Shown here: piece after piece, positions 12,799 to 14,176 of the stretch
How positions within the stretch are numbered: the stretch's first letter is position 1
Layout of the letters: each line of letters begins with the position of its first letter
Assembly (NCBI GenBank): GCA_947584955.1
Contig: CANPWS010000015.1
Coordinates: 1 to 14,176 of the forward strand
Length of the DNA: 14,176 bases
Direction: 5' to 3'
Origin: an uncultured Bacilli bacterium
GTDB taxonomy: Bacteria > Bacillota_I > Bacilli_A > RF39 > UBA660
Made by a program: the position numbers and the translations under genes
The notes under the pieces: generated by a model
The model's input: only the letters and a program-made list of their open reading frames with translations
Database searches by the model: none
Told to the model about the DNA's origin: nothing

Positions 12799-13615
12799 TC
12801 TTATTATTTTTACTAATTATATAGTACAAAATTATTATTATCAAAGCTAATATTATAAGAATAATAGAGCCATATTTAATAATAGATGATATATCATTAA
12901 ATATTTTTTTCATGATAAGTGAAACATTATCATTTAAAAACATAATATGATTTACATTTATTTTTTTCAAAATTAGTAAATTACTTAATAGTAATAATAA
13001 CGAAGAGGTAATCATTGGTATTGCAATAGCTAATTTCTTATATACAAAATGAATTATTAATGACAAAGCAATTATTACTAATAAGAAAGATACAAGCAAA
13101 ATATTTAAAATTTTATTTATTTTTACAAAGTATTGTTGTAATTTAACTATAGTATCAGTACTAGTAATTGTTATTTTGTCTCTATATACTCTAAGAATTG
13201 TTGAAACAAATCTATCTAAAGCTTGTTCATCTGCAACCATAATATTATGACTAGCTAAGTAATTTTCAATATTATCTTTTAAATTTTTTTCAACTACACT
13301 AGTATCCACTTTAATTTCTTTATTAGTATAAAATGCATTTACAGCTTCTTTTACTTCATCTTTAATCATATCTTTGGTATAAATATCTTCTAATACAACA
13401 TTTTCTAAACCAGATTGTAAAATATATTTTGCCATATCATTAGAAATATATTCATAAACCTTATCGTAATAATTATTTTTATTAAAGATATTTATAATAT
13501 AATTTTGATTAAAAACTGTCATTTTTATCATAGCTAGTAAAAAAGTAATTAAAAATATTAATGATAAACTTAATTCTATAATATAATATAATATTATTTT
13601 TATTCTAGCTTTCAT
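12776..13615 (-). CDS. Four-helix membrane protein encoded with the sortase
   Basis: I cannot assign this 279-residue protein to a named family. It has four hydrophobic segments: about 8-32, 169-191, 195-217 and 248-267. A hydrophilic domain of roughly 135 residues lies between helices 1 and 2 (33-167) and would be outside the cell if the basic N-terminus stays inside. The domain is helical, with stretches such as DKVYEYISNDMAKYILQSG and KDMIKDEVKEAVNAFYTNKEIKV, and has no cysteine. The C-terminal tail is lysine-rich (KNNKKKIVHKK) and cytoplasmic. The start at 13615 follows AGGTGA inside the sortase gene; a GTG at 13624 belongs to that site. The start lies before the sortase stop, an 11-nt overlap, so translation is coupled. 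A role with the sortase (partner, substrate holder or regulator) is inferred from this alone. Confidence 0.78.
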   Translation of the reverse strand: MKARIKIILYYIIELSLSLIFLITFLLAMIKMTVFNQNYIINIFNKNNYYDKVYEYISNDMAKYILQSGLENVVLEDIYTKDMIKDEVKEAVNAFYTNKEIKVDTSVVEKNLKDNIENYLASHNIMVADEQALDRFVSTILRVYRDKITITSTDTIVKLQQYFVKINKILNILLVSFLLVIIALSLIIHFVYKKLAIAIPMITSSLLLLLSNLLILKKINVNHIMFLNDNVSLIMKKIFNDISSIIKYGSIILIILALIIIILYYIISKNNKKKIVHKK

Positions 13616-14176
13616 GACTTTCACCTACTAACTCTGCATAAACAAAGAATCTTCTATCTTGGTGACCAATAGTATTTACAGGGTAACATGTATATAGCAT
13701 TAAAAGTTCTTTTTCTGATTGAATTGGTGCACTATCATTATCATTGTACCAAACAATTTTTGTATCCACTACTTTATAAGTATATGTTCCATAATTAGCT
13801 TTAACATTAATAATTGTACCAATATGAACTTCAGGTAATCTCATAAAATATCCTCTATTGTTATGAGCGGCAAATAAAATTGAACCACCTTCACCAGGAA
13901 AATAACTACCACTATAATGACCAACGCCATACATTAAAATATCTAATGTATCTCCTTGATATACTGGCATACTTAAATCTATATCGGGTATTTCAAGAGT
14001 AGCCCAAACTGTTGCCCATATTGGACGATTTACTAGTTTTTTCTTTATAGCATCAAAACTAACTTCTTTTTCTTCTAGTTTTGTTCCACTTTCTTCTATG
14101 GTAATTAAATTTATTATATTTATATATTCACTTATTTTATCTGCTAAGGTATAATGAATCATTACATATATTAATG
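13605..14176 (-). CDS. Sortase, class D-like (5' end beyond the window)
   Basis: Sortases are membrane-bound cysteine transpeptidases that cut a C-terminal sorting motif and attach the protein to peptidoglycan or to another pilin. The frame is open to the window edge, so the N-terminal anchor helix is missing and an internal ATG at 14162 is not the real start. Counting from that Met, catalytic residues are H100 in ILFAAHNNRG, C159 in LMLYTCYP and an Arg in HQDRRFFVYAEL (R170 or R171). The TLxTC motif reads MLYTC. Segments GVGHYSGSYFPGEGGS and TCYPVN...G...RRFFVYAEL resemble class D enzymes, but class assignment by eye is tentative. No LPxTG-type substrate is encoded in the window. It overlaps the four-helix membrane protein gene by 11 nt. 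Confidence 0.9.
   Translation of the reverse strand, partial: LIYVMIHYTLADKISEYINIINLITIEESGTKLEEKEVSFDAIKKKLVNRPIWATVWATLEIPDIDLSMPVYQGDTLDILMYGVGHYSGSYFPGEGGSILFAAHNNRGYFMRLPEVHIGTIINVKANYGTYTYKVVDTKIVWYNDNDSAPIQSEKELLMLYTCYPVNTIGHQDRRFFVYAELVGESHES

Noticed and set aside
1..14176. Mycoplasma-type code with TGA as tryptophan
   Set aside because: Tryptophan codons in the sortase and trigger factor are TGG, and TGA is used as a stop (four-helix membrane protein gene). No conserved protein needs TGA read-through.
1..14176. CRISPR array, insertion sequence, prophage or toxin-antitoxin pair
   Set aside because: No regularly spaced repeats, transposase, integrase or terminal inverted repeats were seen, and the unknown genes do not show toxin or antitoxin signatures.

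Overview
The window comes from a very AT-rich, low-GC Gram-positive bacterium that keeps a cell wall. Peptidoglycan genes (murG, murB, ftsQ/divIB, ddl), a sortase and a Wzm/Wzt (TagG/TagH)-type polysaccharide exporter are all present. Tryptophan is read from TGG and TGA acts as a stop, so the standard bacterial code (table 11) applies, unlike most Mollicutes. Gene content and order resemble Bacilli: trmR-trhP1-trhP2-greA parallels the B. subtilis yrrM-yrrN-yrrO...greA region. An uncultured, Mollicutes-like gut Bacilli lineage is a reasonable guess, but it is inference. Every supported gene lies on the minus strand, so transcription runs from high to low coordinates, as expected on a leading strand.

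In transcription order the layout is as follows. (1) 14176-12776: a sortase cut off by the window edge, then an overlapping four-helix membrane protein. (2) 12668-12249: an unknown 139-residue protein behind a perfect consensus sigma-A promoter. (3) 12185-11673: a small HD-domain protein. (4) 11631-11555: tRNA-Arg(CCT). (5) 11441-11208: a copper-chaperone-like HMA protein. (6) 11088-8406: the murG-murB-ftsQ cell-wall/division cluster. (7) 8349-4288: a five-gene run made of an anchored surface protein, the wobble-uridine methyltransferase TrmR, a divergent U32 protein (TrhP1-like), an unknown 293-residue protein and the [Fe-S] U32 hydroxylation enzyme TrhP2. (8) 4212-2510: greA, broken by a frameshift, then tig (trigger factor). 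(9) 2402-1422: ddl. (10) 1187-1: the ATPase and the truncated permease of a polysaccharide ABC exporter.

Three themes connect the genes. MurG, MurB, Ddl, FtsQ, the sortase and the exporter build and decorate the envelope. TrmR and the two U32 proteins should make 5-hydroxyuridine and then 5-methoxyuridine at tRNA position 34, widening wobble decoding. GreA and trigger factor serve transcription elongation and nascent-chain folding. Intergenic space is very tight: several terminator hairpins contain the last codons of the gene they end, and several promoters begin in or just after the U-tract of the terminator upstream.

The points most worth a second look are the greA lesion, which looks like a collapse between short direct repeats; the unrecognised 293-residue protein inserted among the tRNA-modification genes; the sortase-coupled membrane protein; and the unknown 139-residue gene with an ideal promoter. 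I see no CRISPR array, insertion sequence, phage gene or other obvious mobile element. No gene-free stretch exceeds 300 bases; the longest are 1200-1421 and 11442-11672, and the second holds the tRNA.
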